Positions 24,186-32,557 of a DNA stretch of 64,000 nucleotides are shown one piece after another. The position numbers were made by a program, and so were the translations under genes. How positions within the stretch are numbered: position 1 is the first letter of the stretch; each line of letters opens with the position of its first letter. The notes under the pieces are model-generated. The model was not told the DNA's origin. It ran no database searches and saw only the letters and a program-made list of their open reading frames with translations. The stretch comes from Deltaproteobacteria bacterium RBG_13_43_22 (GTDB lineage: Bacteria > Desulfobacterota > RBG-13-43-22): NCBI GenBank assembly GCA_001797675.1, contig MGQB01000015.1:1-64000 (forward strand), in the 5' to 3' direction.

Positions 24186-26132
24186 ATGAACAAAAAAACT
24201 AAACGGCTTATTATTTTTCTTTGGGGAACCCTCTTTTTCTTTTTGGGGCTGTCGGGAAACAGTCCTTCCCTCTGGGCCAAAGCGAAAAAAGCATCCCCCA
24301 AGGCCCGATTAATCCAAATAGAGGACCAGGTTATGCCGGGTCGATTGCGGATAATCCTAAAAACAAGCCGGCCTGTTTCCTATCGTTCTTTCACGCTGTC
24401 CGGTCCTAATCGTTTGGCGATTGACTTAAGTCCTTGTCAACTTACCAAAGGCAAAACCTTTGAAATCAAAGATCCCTTTATCGAGGGATTACGATATGCC
24501 CAGTTCAACTCCAAAACAGTCCGCATTGTTCTTACAGTCAATCAAAAACCAACCTATCATTTCTCCTCTAAAAAAGGGAAGCCCTACCAAGTTTTTATTG
24601 ACTTTTCCAATATCAAACCAAGAACCCCTCCACCAATCGCCCAAAAGAGTGAAGAGGAGATCCTTCCTAAAATCCCCATCGAAGAATTCAAAAAAGAAAA
24701 AACCTTCCGGGATAATCTTTTGAAGGAAGAAAGATCTCTTGCTCAAAAACCGCGCATTACCTTTGATTTTTATATGTCCAATCTCCACAATGTGTTGCGC
24801 TTGATCGGCGATGTGGGCGAGAGAAATATCCTGGTCGGTGATGAGGTAAAAGAGAAAAAGGTCACTTTAAGTTTAAAAGAAGTCCCCTGGGATGAAGCCT
24901 TGGATTCCATCCTGGAGTCCAACAATCTAAAAAAAATGAACCGCGGAGAAAAAACCATCCTGATTACCACCGCTGAAAATTATAAAAAAATTCTGGACGA
25001 TGAAAGAAAAGAAAGGGAGGCCAAAAGAAAAGAAGAACAAGACGAATTAAAGACCGAGGAACAACGTCAAAAGGTCGGGAAAATTAATTGGGAGAAAAGG
25101 GAATTTCAGATTAAAAATGTTGATGTGAAAATGGTGGAGGAAATAATACAAGGCTCCATAGAAAAAGAAAAGAAGATAGCCAGTGAAAGAGGAACGGGAA
25201 GTCAACGGGAAACCGTAACGGAAACCGTCAAAACCTCCGGCGCCAATGTCAATATCATGAGTATCTCTCATACCAATATGTTGATTGCCAGAGGACCCGA
25301 AAAAGAATTGGAGTATATCGGAGGATTAATAAAACTAATAGATCAACCTATTTCCCAGGTCATGATAGAAGCCCGCATTGTCGAGGCCGATGCAACTTTC
25401 ACACGCGACTTGGGAGTTCAGTGGGGCGGGGCCTCTTCCTTTGCCAATGCCTATGGACCGTTTGCCGGGACCATCCGAGGTACGGAATCGGTGACCGGGG
25501 CAGGAAGTAATTATGCCGTCAACCTCCCCTTATCCAGTACCTCCACGGCTTACGGAGGTCTTGGATTCACTTTTGCCTCAACCAACTTAAATATAGATGT
25601 TCGCATCCAAGCCATGGAACAACAAGGGCGAGGAAAAACCATTTCTTCTCCCAAAATACTGACTATCGACAATAAAGAGGCCACCATCAAACAGGGATCC
25701 TCGATTCCTGTAACCACCCGGGATCCAAACAATACCTATTCAACAGCCTATAGAGATGCCGCTTTGGTTCTTAAGGTAACCCCCCATATTTCCAGCAGTA
25801 AAAAAATCCGTATCACCGTGGAAGTTTCAAAAAATGAACCCGACTTTACCAAAGTGGACTCATTGGGAAATCCGACCATTAAGACCAAAGAAGCCAAAAC
25901 GGAAATGATGGTTACTGACGGAGATACGGTGGTCATCGGAGGGATCCTTTATAAAAAAGAAACCTTTCAAGATAACAAGGTGCCCGGGCTGGGGGATATT
26001 CCCATTTTAGGCTGGCTCTTCAAAACACGATACCGGACAACGGAAGATACCGAGCTGCTTATTTTTCTCACCACCAAAATACAAAAGTCCTCCCTCTCCG
26101 AGCGTTTTGGGAATGATGGGAATGAAAGTTAA
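24186..26132 (+). CDS. pilQ: type IV pilus secretin PilQ
   Basis: This 648-residue protein, from ATG 24186, has a signal peptide (to about 36). It has an N-terminal AMIN domain (RLRIILKTSRPVSYRSF...RLAIDLS), then a secretin/TonB short N-terminal domain (ITFDFYMSNLHNVLRLIGDVGERNILV) and an N1-type domain with a Glu/Lys-rich insert. The C-terminal secretin core contains VMIEARIVEAD, ATIKQGSSIPV and VVIGGILYKKE..VPGLGDIPILGWLFK. It forms the outer-membrane pore for the pilus. A TTG start at 24174 is less likely. Confidence 0.95.
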   Translation: MNKKTKRLIIFLWGTLFFFLGLSGNSPSLWAKAKKASPKARLIQIEDQVMPGRLRIILKTSRPVSYRSFTLSGPNRLAIDLSPCQLTKGKTFEIKDPFIEGLRYAQFNSKTVRIVLTVNQKPTYHFSSKKGKPYQVFIDFSNIKPRTPPPIAQKSEEEILPKIPIEEFKKEKTFRDNLLKEERSLAQKPRITFDFYMSNLHNVLRLIGDVGERNILVGDEVKEKKVTLSLKEVPWDEALDSILESNNLKKMNRGEKTILITTAENYKKILDDERKEREAKRKEEQDELKTEEQRQKVGKINWEKREFQIKNVDVKMVEEIIQGSIEKEKKIASERGTGSQRETVTETVKTSGANVNIMSISHTNMLIARGPEKELEYIGGLIKLIDQPISQVMIEARIVEADATFTRDLGVQWGGASSFANAYGPFAGTIRGTESVTGAGSNYAVNLPLSSTSTAYGGLGFTFASTNLNIDVRIQAMEQQGRGKTISSPKILTIDNKEATIKQGSSIPVTTRDPNNTYSTAYRDAALVLKVTPHISSSKKIRITVEVSKNEPDFTKVDSLGNPTIKTKEAKTEMMVTDGDTVVIGGILYKKETFQDNKVPGLGDIPILGWLFKTRYRTTEDTELLIFLTTKIQKSSLSERFGNDGNES

Positions 26133-26197
26133 TAAAAGGATTCAAGTGCCTGAAGGGAAAAGGTTGAAAGAAAACCGTAAAACGTTAGGGGAAACTT

Positions 26198-26596
26198 ATG
26201 ATTTATAAAAATCAACGGGTTTTGATTTTTTTTATGGTGTTGGTTTTCTGTTTCGGCTTCTTGGTCCGGATCCATGGTGCGTCTCAAGAAATTCGACTGG
26301 AATCACAAATGGCCGGGACCATCGTTTCGCCGATGGAGGAAAGGAAACAAGCCCTTTCGACCGGGGATAAGGTTTTCGTCTCTTTGAGCAAAACCATTCC
26401 GGTCAAGAAGGGTGATATCCTTGAGATTTTTCAACAGAACACGTTGACGATTGAAAAGAATAAAACCTATCCCTTTTCCAAGGCCGGACGGGTTATTGTC
26501 CTGGAGATCATCAATGAACATCTGCTTTTGTGTGTAATTGATTCAAGCATTAAAGAAATTGCAGTTGGGGATCATCTTTATTATCCGGAACATTAA
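26198..26596 (+). CDS. exported protein, possibly FlgT C-terminal-like
   Basis: This 132-residue protein has a signal peptide (about 1-29) and a small beta-rich domain with DKVFVSL..TIPVKKGDILEIFQ and GRVIVLEI...EIAVGDHLYYP. The pattern resembles the C-terminal domain of FlgT, a flagellar outer ring protein, but similarity was judged by eye. It follows pilQ by 65 bases and precedes another exported protein. A role in the outer-membrane pilus assembly is possible; function is unknown. Confidence 0.6.
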   Translation: MIYKNQRVLIFFMVLVFCFGFLVRIHGASQEIRLESQMAGTIVSPMEERKQALSTGDKVFVSLSKTIPVKKGDILEIFQQNTLTIEKNKTYPFSKAGRVIVLEIINEHLLLCVIDSSIKEIAVGDHLYYPEH

Positions 26597-26627
26597 CAAA
26601 ATAAAGCAAAAGGAAATGCGGGGACCG

Positions 26628-27752
26628 ATGAAAAAAATATTCGTTTTTTCCATAATTCTGAGCTTGTTGGTGCTGGCTGGAACGATCCACATCGGTTATG
26701 CCCAGAAGGATGAAGTCCTCTCTACGCCAACGATTATCTCAGACGCTAAAAAGAGCTTTATTCAAAACCTGATTCAATCGATTTCTTTTCAGGCTGCCGA
26801 CCTGGGTTTTGATTATTATCAAAGACCGGTGCTTGGGATTCTGGTTTCTGATTTTTGCAATTCCTTCGGGGAATCAATCGAGATCGGAAATGAAATCTCC
26901 TCGGAATTGCGGGCAGCCTTAAATAAAGAAAAACAATTTCATGTCTATGGGAAAGAGCATCCGGTCAACCAAAGCCTTAAAGCAAGTCTGATAGCCGATC
27001 CCCTGTGGAAAAGCTCCTCACAAAGAAATTTCCAACTGGACTTACTTAGAAGATTCAAATCGTTTCCTGTTGACTGGATCGTAACCGGCCAAATCAGCCC
27101 GGAGGCGGGAAACCGATTAAAAGTGACGGTGAACCTGATCCCCTTCGATAAACCTATCAGCCTGGTCGAAAGTGAAACCGGGAGAACCGATATCCGCCGG
27201 GAACAATTTCTAAGCCCCGCGCTTTCCACTCAAGAGATAGAAAAGGGGCTGTCGGTAATCCAAATACCAACAGTGGCCAAAGGACGGTTGGTTATAGTGG
27301 CTTTAATGAAAATAAAGAAGAGTAAACAGACCTGGCCTCAGACCATACCCATCCAGAGCAGGACACCGGCGAAAATAAATTGGGATTCCGACGAGACCAC
27401 CGGAAAGGTTCTTTCTTTTCAGGATATCACCTGTTGGCTGGACGATAAAGAGTTAACCGTTAAAAAGGATTGGGAGGATTTCAAGAAAAAAGAATATCTT
27501 GATATCCTGAGTGGGTTTGGGGCAGACACGATTTGGTTTGACGATATGATTAAAGAAGGGCCTCACTCGATTTTTATCAGTCTCGCTCAAGATTCATCCA
27601 AGAACAAATATAAGACCTTTTCTAAGTCCTTTACCATTAAAGGCGAAACTTCCAATTACCTGGTTTTTTCCATTTATTCCGATTTGTTGGGAGAATCTGA
27701 GGTTCGGGTCCATCATATTCTGGACCCTGAAAATCGATCCTTGCCCTTTTAA
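26628..27752 (+). CDS. exported protein with a FlgO/CsgG-like domain (uncertain)
   Basis: This 374-residue protein is read from ATG 26628, preceded by GGGG. It has a signal peptide cut near AQKDE. Residues ~60-170 (RPVLGILVSDFCNSFG...ISSELRAALNKEKQFHVYG...VDWIVTGQI) resemble the FlgO/CsgG nucleotide-free Rossmann-like domain used by outer-membrane assembly lipoproteins. The C-terminal half is unrecognised. No lipobox is seen. It lies 31 bases after the FlgT-like gene, so the two probably act together at the cell envelope. Confidence 0.5.
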   Translation: MKKIFVFSIILSLLVLAGTIHIGYAQKDEVLSTPTIISDAKKSFIQNLIQSISFQAADLGFDYYQRPVLGILVSDFCNSFGESIEIGNEISSELRAALNKEKQFHVYGKEHPVNQSLKASLIADPLWKSSSQRNFQLDLLRRFKSFPVDWIVTGQISPEAGNRLKVTVNLIPFDKPISLVESETGRTDIRREQFLSPALSTQEIEKGLSVIQIPTVAKGRLVIVALMKIKKSKQTWPQTIPIQSRTPAKINWDSDETTGKVLSFQDITCWLDDKELTVKKDWEDFKKKEYLDILSGFGADTIWFDDMIKEGPHSIFISLAQDSSKNKYKTFSKSFTIKGETSNYLVFSIYSDLLGESEVRVHHILDPENRSLPF

Positions 27753-27774
27753 TACCGAAATACCATTCAAGATT

Positions 27775-27791
27775 TCCCGCCGTTGGCGGGA
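27775..27791. repeat. palindrome TCCCGCC-GTT-GGCGGGA between convergent genes
   Basis: A perfect 7-base stem with a 3-base loop lies between the + strand exported-protein gene and the - strand HAD gene. It could act as a bidirectional terminator although the following T tract is interrupted. The same stem occurs at 5386-5402, 20677-20692 and 62385-62401. Confidence 0.7.
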
Positions 27792-27821
27792 TTCAAGGGT
27801 TTTCCTTTGAGCTTTGAGCTT

Positions 27822-28490
27822 TCAGCTTTTTGATTTGACTCCTGACTTCCTTGAATCCTCTAAAAAATCTGTTAACTCCGAAAATCCTTGAACATGAAGA
27901 TAGGCCGTCAGGGATGCATTCTTATAGGCCACAAAAGGAACCCCCGCCCGAAAGGCGGTTTGGGCGTCGATCTCCGAATCTCCGACATACAGGCATTGTC
28001 CAGGGCCCACTTCAAAATAATCAAGGATTTTAATAACGGATTCAGGGTCCGGTTTCGGTTTGTTTACATCCAGAGAACTGATTACGATATCGAAATAAGA
28101 TTCCAGGTTAAAGCTTCTTAATAATGGCCCGATGGTGGTGGATCGGTTGGTGGAAATAGCCGCCCTGATCTCCGGTTGGATATAATTTAAAAACTCGGTC
28201 AATCCCGGTTCCATTTCCATCAACCCGAAGAAAGGGGTATAATCAAGGGTCCGGTTATAGGCCAGGACCGCATCCCGGATGTGATTGTCACCGAACAAAT
28301 AAGTTATCGACTCTCCGGCCGTATGCATATGAACGTAGGCCAGATCGGATTCGGTAAGGGAAGGCTTTCCAAAGTGCTCCAATAGATGATTATAAAAAAA
28401 TTGATTGGCCTTCCGGGAGTCAAATAAAACCCCGTCGCAATCAAATATGATCACTTCCGGTCGTCTTTGGGAACTCAGGGGCATGTCCAT
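27822..28490 (-). CDS. HAD family hydrolase (phosphatase)
   Basis: This 222-residue protein has all HAD motifs: DCDGVLFDS near 17-25 (nucleophile and acid Asp), STNRS (about 114-118), a Lys-Pro segment NKPKPDPES and VGDSEIDAQTA. A helical cap of the phosphoglycolate-phosphatase type lies between the first two. The substrate is unknown. Its start overlaps the end of the DUF1573-like gene by 50 bases, which suggests translational coupling. Confidence 0.85.
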   Translation of the reverse strand: MDMPLSSQRRPEVIIFDCDGVLFDSRKANQFFYNHLLEHFGKPSLTESDLAYVHMHTAGESITYLFGDNHIRDAVLAYNRTLDYTPFFGLMEMEPGLTEFLNYIQPEIRAAISTNRSTTIGPLLRSFNLESYFDIVISSLDVNKPKPDPESVIKILDYFEVGPGQCLYVGDSEIDAQTAFRAGVPFVAYKNASLTAYLHVQGFSELTDFLEDSRKSGVKSKS

Positions 28491-28869
28491 ACAATCGAAT
28501 TTTCACTTCCGGATTATTGGGGTCATTACTGACAACTGTAAAAAAACGCTCAAAATTTCCATCCAGGCGGTCGGGATTCAATTGAACCAGGATTTCTCCC
28601 CGGCCGCCGGCCGGGATGGTCGGGTCAAACCGGACCACTTTACTGCCTCAGTAATATTTGATTTTTGAAATAGTAAGAATAGAATTCCCTAAATTGTGAA
28701 CGGAAATGTTGCGTATGACCGGTACGGAGGCAATCAGGTTACCAACATTGACAACCGTAGGATTCAAGGCAATCGAAGGGGCTGACTTCCCCATCTCCTC
28801 GGCCATTAGGGAAGCGCTTATAACCATTATAAAACCGACTATAAAAAAAATGCTTTTGCCCATGCCCAT
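28441..28869 (-). CDS. DUF1573/Hydin-like exported protein with in-frame TGA (candidate selenoprotein)
   Basis: The frame runs 143 codons if the TGA at 28650-28648 is read through. There is a signal peptide (about 1-23), then an Ig-like domain: SIALNPTVVNVGNL, NISVHNLGNSILTISKIKYY, TGA, GSKVVRFDPTIPAGGRGEI, TVVSNDPNNPEVKIRLYGHA. DUF1573 proteins usually have SCGCT at this point, so the TGA replaces the first Cys of that pair. A hairpin starts nine bases after the TGA. The frame is intact on both sides and the TGA is the only interruption. Selenocysteine is the best reading; a nonsense mutation or sequencing error would give a broken gene instead. The HAD gene overlaps its 3' end. Confidence 0.65.
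28616..28638 (-). promoter_or_regulatory. candidate bacterial SECIS hairpin
   Basis: On the - strand, nine bases after the TGA, GTGGTC (28638-28633) pairs with GACCAT (28621-28616) around an 11-base loop CGGTTTGACCC. The loop has a G in its second position. It begins 15 bases after the TGA, at the near edge of the 16-37 range described for bacterial SECIS elements. A second strong GC hairpin follows. Confidence 0.5.
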
Positions 28870-28994
28870 AAAAAATTTTTGTCTCTTTCAAGCTCAAAAG
28901 TCAAGAAAAAACCATAGGCTAATACGCCATTTGGGGATATCCAACCTAGGCAGGGGCATATTCTAAAGACCTAAATGTAAATAAAAATTATTTC

Positions 28995-29023
28995 TTGACA
29001 AATTGTCATATTGACATTATCAT
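28995..29023 (+). promoter_or_regulatory. sigma-70 promoter and operator of the toxin-antitoxin pair
   Basis: TTGACA (28995-29000), a 17-base spacer and TATCAT (29018-29023) precede the antitoxin gene. The palindrome GACAAATTGTC (28997-29007) overlaps the -35 box, and a further TTGACAT follows. This fits autorepression by the AbrB-type antitoxin. Confidence 0.65.
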
Positions 29024-29056
29024 AAAAACGGAAATAATAAATCGGAGGATATTAAA

Positions 29057-29332
29057 ATGCTTATTGCTTTGGACAAACGGGGAAGCATCAACCTGCCGAG
29101 TACGATACGAAAGGAACTGGGCTTGGAAAGCGGCGCCCATCTTGACTTGCAGGTTATGGATGGCGGGGCGATATTGTTGCAACCTATTGCTATTTACCAG
29201 GGTATTCGACTTGGGAAGCAGGGACTCCAAAAACTCGCTGAAGCCCGTCAGAGCGGGACGACATCAATGCCCGCCTGGCTCACTAAGGAAATGAAACATG
29301 CCGAAGTTGATCCCGAGCCGGAAATTTCTTGA
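29057..29332 (+). CDS. AbrB/MazE-type antitoxin
   Basis: This 91-residue protein has an N-terminal swapped-hairpin AbrB domain, MLIALDKRGSINLPSTIRKELGL, with the conserved K(R)G...P..IR..L pattern. A variable C-terminal tail probably binds the toxin. A strong ribosome site CGGAGG lies upstream. It overlaps the toxin gene by 35 bases, usual for type II modules. Confidence 0.85.
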   Translation: MLIALDKRGSINLPSTIRKELGLESGAHLDLQVMDGGAILLQPIAIYQGIRLGKQGLQKLAEARQSGTTSMPAWLTKEMKHAEVDPEPEIS

Positions 29333-29600
29333 GGACGTCGAGGGGCTGCGGGCCGATCCGCTCCTAAGGAAAAAGTTGGCGAAATCGCTAAACTTACTGG
29401 GGACAAACCCATTGCACCCTGGGCTTCATTTGGAACGGATTATCAACGACCCCACGGCCTGGTCGGCAAGGATTGATCGGCGCCTCCGCCTTTCCTTCGA
29501 TCCGCAAGAATTTTTGCCGGCCGGAAATCCTGACTGGTCGGCCCCTCTATTGCTTCTACGTATCCTCGATCATGATGACCTCTATAAACACCCCAGATAA
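29298..29600 (+). CDS. RelE/ParE-superfamily toxin
   Basis: This 100-residue protein has a small RelE-like fold with HLERIINDPTAWSARIDRRLRLSFDP and the closing strand LLLLRILDHDDLYKHPR, a common C-terminal signature (HDDxY) of RelE-type mRNA interferases. It is translationally coupled to the antitoxin. Target and mechanism are inferred. Confidence 0.8.
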   Translation: MPKLIPSRKFLEDVEGLRADPLLRKKLAKSLNLLGTNPLHPGLHLERIINDPTAWSARIDRRLRLSFDPQEFLPAGNPDWSAPLLLLRILDHDDLYKHPR

Positions 29601-29781
29601 GGATACATTAGTAACTTTCAAACTAAGAGCATATTCCCAGTCTCGGGTTGTTCAATTACTGGGGTCCACTCCTCCCCCCAATTTTTTTTCAAAATATAAA
29701 TATTGCTTTCCCCGATAGCAGTTGATTGAACTCCCCAATCTTAACCTTTCTAAATATCTTCCAATTTCTCAACTTAATTTA

Positions 29782-29949
29782 TTATGAATTCTTAGGCATC
29801 TTATGTTGAGGATAAATTGTACCATTTACTATTAGTGCATCATTGGGTTCAGCGGCAAAAGCTATTTTCCATTCTTTGGGAAGGCGTTCATTATAAAGAT
29901 GAGGAGAACCATTCTCTTCATAGGTCCAAATTGAAAGGCCTAATGGCAT
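29782..29949 (-). pseudogene. 55-codon frame, probable frameshifted gene remnant
   Basis: A short frame from ATG 29949 to TAA encodes a polar peptide with SIWTYEENG, LPKEWKIAFAAEPND and VNGTIYPQH, which reads like real protein. Just upstream another frame begins MADSKTIFQEDYKYVQI and stops in the same area, so one frameshift may have split a ~75-residue gene. No family is recognised. Confidence 0.3.
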
Positions 29950-30424
29950 ATAATTTGAACATATTTATAATCTTCCTGGAATATTGTTTTAGAATCGGCC
30001 ATCTTAAAGAGAGAAAACTACCTCTTGGAAAAAATACCGTCCTTTCTGTTTTCGATCGTACCACCTCCCCAAAAGCCCGGAATCCAAAAAATAAACTAAA
30101 GAAACTAGGCTAATTGGGATAATGTGCTAATTATATTTAAAAAATGGATAGTAATTGATAATTTAACGAGAAGCGAATAAGACGAGCTTTTGTTGTCGTA
30201 CCGTGGTAAATCTTTCTGAAGTCTTAACAGTACCACTTTGATGCCCTTTCATCGAAGGGGTTACCTAAAACTACTACAAAAGATACCAACGACCCCGTTA
30301 TGGCGATAAAAACCGAAAAGTGGGAAGGTAGATAACCAGGGCAGTTTGTTTTTATTATTAAAAGGTTAACACTAAAAAACGGTTTTTATCTTACCCATGA
30401 ATAATTGTCAATGCTTTTTCCAGA
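29950..30424. other. intergenic region, no supported gene
   Basis: Between the toxin gene and qrcD there are about 820 bases. Apart from the remnant at 29782-29949, this half is A/T-rich. A small hairpin CCCTTTCATCGAAGGGG lies near 30244-30260. A 98-codon + strand frame (29817-30113) is antisense to the remnant and not convincing. Confidence 0.4.
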
Positions 30425-31672
30425 TTATTCATTAAGTTCCCTTTCTTGTGGAAAGACCGGCAGGTACCGATAAGACAAGGAAATGATCAAGGCCCCATAG
30501 GCCAGAAAGGCAATGGTCGGCGCCCATTCCTGCCAACTGGGCCAATAAGTCACTAAGCGGTCAAAAGGCATCACCGGCAGGGCCAGGGAAACCACGGTGA
30601 AGATAAACCGGTTAAAGACAACACCGGCACATGACAACAGAGAAGCCAAGGCCAGCCACCCGGGTCTCATCCTCAATTTTGCGTTCATGAGCATAATGGC
30701 CGGAAGGATTCCAAAAATACCCAATTCGGCCACCACCAGCCAAAATCCATAGGGACCTTGATATTGTCCCATAAAACTGAGCCCCCGAGCCGGCAGATTG
30801 ACTACCGCCCAATAGATCGTATCCGCAAACTTTAGAATGAGATAGACAATCAGCAGGCTTCCGGCGATCTTTCCCATCAAGGCCAGCACTTCCGGTTTGA
30901 CCAGTTTTCTGCCGGTCACCTTCTGGGTCAGGGAGGTGATCAAAACCGTAAAAGCCGGACCGGAGGCAATGGCCGAGGCAATAAAAAGAAAGAATGTCCA
31001 GGGCCAGATAAAAAATCCACCCCGAAAGGCAAAAGGTCGGGCGAACATGACCCCGAACATGCCGCCCAGGGACCCTTGATGAAAAAAGGACAAAAAGGTT
31101 CCTGTTCCGGCGAAGATAAACATCAATTGATGCAGATTATGGGCAAAATGGTGGGCAAAGGCATTCGCATTGATTTTTCGATTTTCCAATACCAACGGGG
31201 CATATTCGATCATCAATACCCCAAGATAAAGGGTGATACAGAACATCACTTCGGTCAGCATGGAGTGGACATTGGGATGCCAGAATCCATACCAGGAACG
31301 AAGCGGCTGGCCGATATCCAGTGTCAGGATCAGAATGGCCCCGCTATAGCAGATAAACCCGATCATCACCGCAAAATTGATGACGGCCTTCAATTCTTTC
31401 TTGCCCCAGAGGTAGGTCAAAAAACCCGTAAAAAAGGCACCGGCCCCCAAGGCAATCACCGCCAGGTCAAAGGTGATCCATAGGGCAAATCCAAAATAAT
31501 CATTCATGTTGGTCTGGTTCAATCCCTTCCAAAAGATCAAAAAGGCGGCCAGTAACCCCCAACCCACGACCAAAAGTAAAATAAAAATCCACAGGGAAAA
31601 TTTGAACAGGGAACACCTGGATAAACCCTCCGGGATTAAGGCCTCATCCTTGAGCATTATGGTCTCATTCAT
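30425..31672 (-). CDS. qrcD: menaquinone reductase integral membrane subunit QrcD
   Basis: This 415-residue NrfD/PsrC-type quinone-interacting protein has about ten membrane helices. Recognisable segments are ALWITFDLAVIALGAGAFFTG, the LDIGQPLRSWYGFWHPNVHSML motif of the NrfD family, and a C-terminal helix pair. It would carry the menaquinone site of the Qrc complex. It is last in qrcABCD, 110 bases after qrcC, with a hairpin in the gap. Confidence 0.88.
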   Translation of the reverse strand: MNETIMLKDEALIPEGLSRCSLFKFSLWIFILLLVVGWGLLAAFLIFWKGLNQTNMNDYFGFALWITFDLAVIALGAGAFFTGFLTYLWGKKELKAVINFAVMIGFICYSGAILILTLDIGQPLRSWYGFWHPNVHSMLTEVMFCITLYLGVLMIEYAPLVLENRKINANAFAHHFAHNLHQLMFIFAGTGTFLSFFHQGSLGGMFGVMFARPFAFRGGFFIWPWTFFLFIASAIASGPAFTVLITSLTQKVTGRKLVKPEVLALMGKIAGSLLIVYLILKFADTIYWAVVNLPARGLSFMGQYQGPYGFWLVVAELGIFGILPAIMLMNAKLRMRPGWLALASLLSCAGVVFNRFIFTVVSLALPVMPFDRLVTYWPSWQEWAPTIAFLAYGALIISLSYRYLPVFPQERELNE

Positions 31673-31714
31673 GTCCTACCTCTTAAAAAAAGGGATCAAG
31701 GATTCAGGGGGTCA

Positions 31715-31756
31715 AGGATTCAAGTTAAAAATCTAAAATACAACTCCTTGAATCCT
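31715..31756. repeat. intercistronic hairpin between qrcC and qrcD
   Basis: AGGATTCAAG (31715-31724) is the exact reverse complement of CTTGAATCCT (31747-31756). Flanking GGGGTC and GACCCC extend the symmetry. No T tract follows on the - strand, so it may stabilise mRNA more than terminate it. Confidence 0.6.
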
Positions 31757-31783
31757 GGAACCCTCGACCCCTTGAAACCAAAG

Positions 31784-32548
31784 TTATGAAACCTTTCTAG
31801 CGGCTTCGTTTTTCAAATAATTATCCCCTTGCCGGCGAATCCAATCCTGCGAAGTCAGGTAATAGACTTTGGGTTGGCTCCCTAATTTCTCAAGGAGTCG
31901 AAAGGTCCGGGGGCTTTTACTGAGTCGGAAGACCTGACTGTTGGGGTCCTTTAGATTACCAAAGATAATGGCCCTGGTCGGACAAGCCTCGCTGCAGGCT
32001 GTGATGTATTCTCCTTCTTTAAGATCCCGACGCTCCTCCAGGAAGGCTTTGTCCTTGGCCCGCTGATAGCGGTGGTTGCAAAACGTGCATTTATTGACCA
32101 CTCCTCGCATGGCCAGGGAAACATCCGGGTTCAAATAATTCTCCAGACCCTTGGGATAAACCGGGTCCCACCAGTGAAAATACCGGGCATGGTAGGGACA
32201 GGCGGCCACACAGTACCGGCAGCCGATACATCGGGGATAGATTTGACTGACTATCCCTTTCTCATCCAGCTGGGTGGCATTGACCGGGCAGACCGAAACA
32301 CATGGGGTGTGCTGACAATGCATACAGGGCCGGGGTAAATAGGCCACTCGGGTTCCGGGGAAGTGCTGTCCGTTGTTTAACCGATATAGCCTCATCCAGG
32401 TGTTGGTCCTGAGTTTGTCGGTCTCGTCCTCCCGGAAAGACAGGTTGTTTTCGGCCATACAGGCCACGGCACAGGCCCCGCACCCGGTGCACTTATCCAG
32501 GTCAATGACCATACCATACAATTCTTTTCCGCCCGATAATTCTTTCAT
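31784..32548 (-). CDS. qrcC: menaquinone reductase iron-sulfur subunit QrcC
   Basis: This 254-residue DmsB/PsrB-like ferredoxin, read from ATG 32548, carries four cysteine groups. These are CTGCGACAVAC, CMHCQHTPCVSVCP, CIGCRYCVAACP and CTFCN paired with CSEACP, enough for four clusters. It would wire the QrcB/QrcA side to QrcD. A TTG at 32554 could add two residues. It lies between qrcB and qrcD. Confidence 0.88.
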   Translation of the reverse strand: MKELSGGKELYGMVIDLDKCTGCGACAVACMAENNLSFREDETDKLRTNTWMRLYRLNNGQHFPGTRVAYLPRPCMHCQHTPCVSVCPVNATQLDEKGIVSQIYPRCIGCRYCVAACPYHARYFHWWDPVYPKGLENYLNPDVSLAMRGVVNKCTFCNHRYQRAKDKAFLEERRDLKEGEYITACSEACPTRAIIFGNLKDPNSQVFRLSKSPRTFRLLEKLGSQPKVYYLTSQDWIRRQGDNYLKNEAARKVS

Positions 32549-32557
32549 GACCAACCT

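Noticed and set aside
28441-28869. Simple frameshifted pseudogene
   Set aside because: The two halves are in the same frame and the TGA replaces one conserved codon exactly, so a frameshift is not needed.
29817-30113. 98-codon + strand gene
   Set aside because: It is antisense to a better-looking short frame, has no ribosome site, and its composition is unlike the neighbours.
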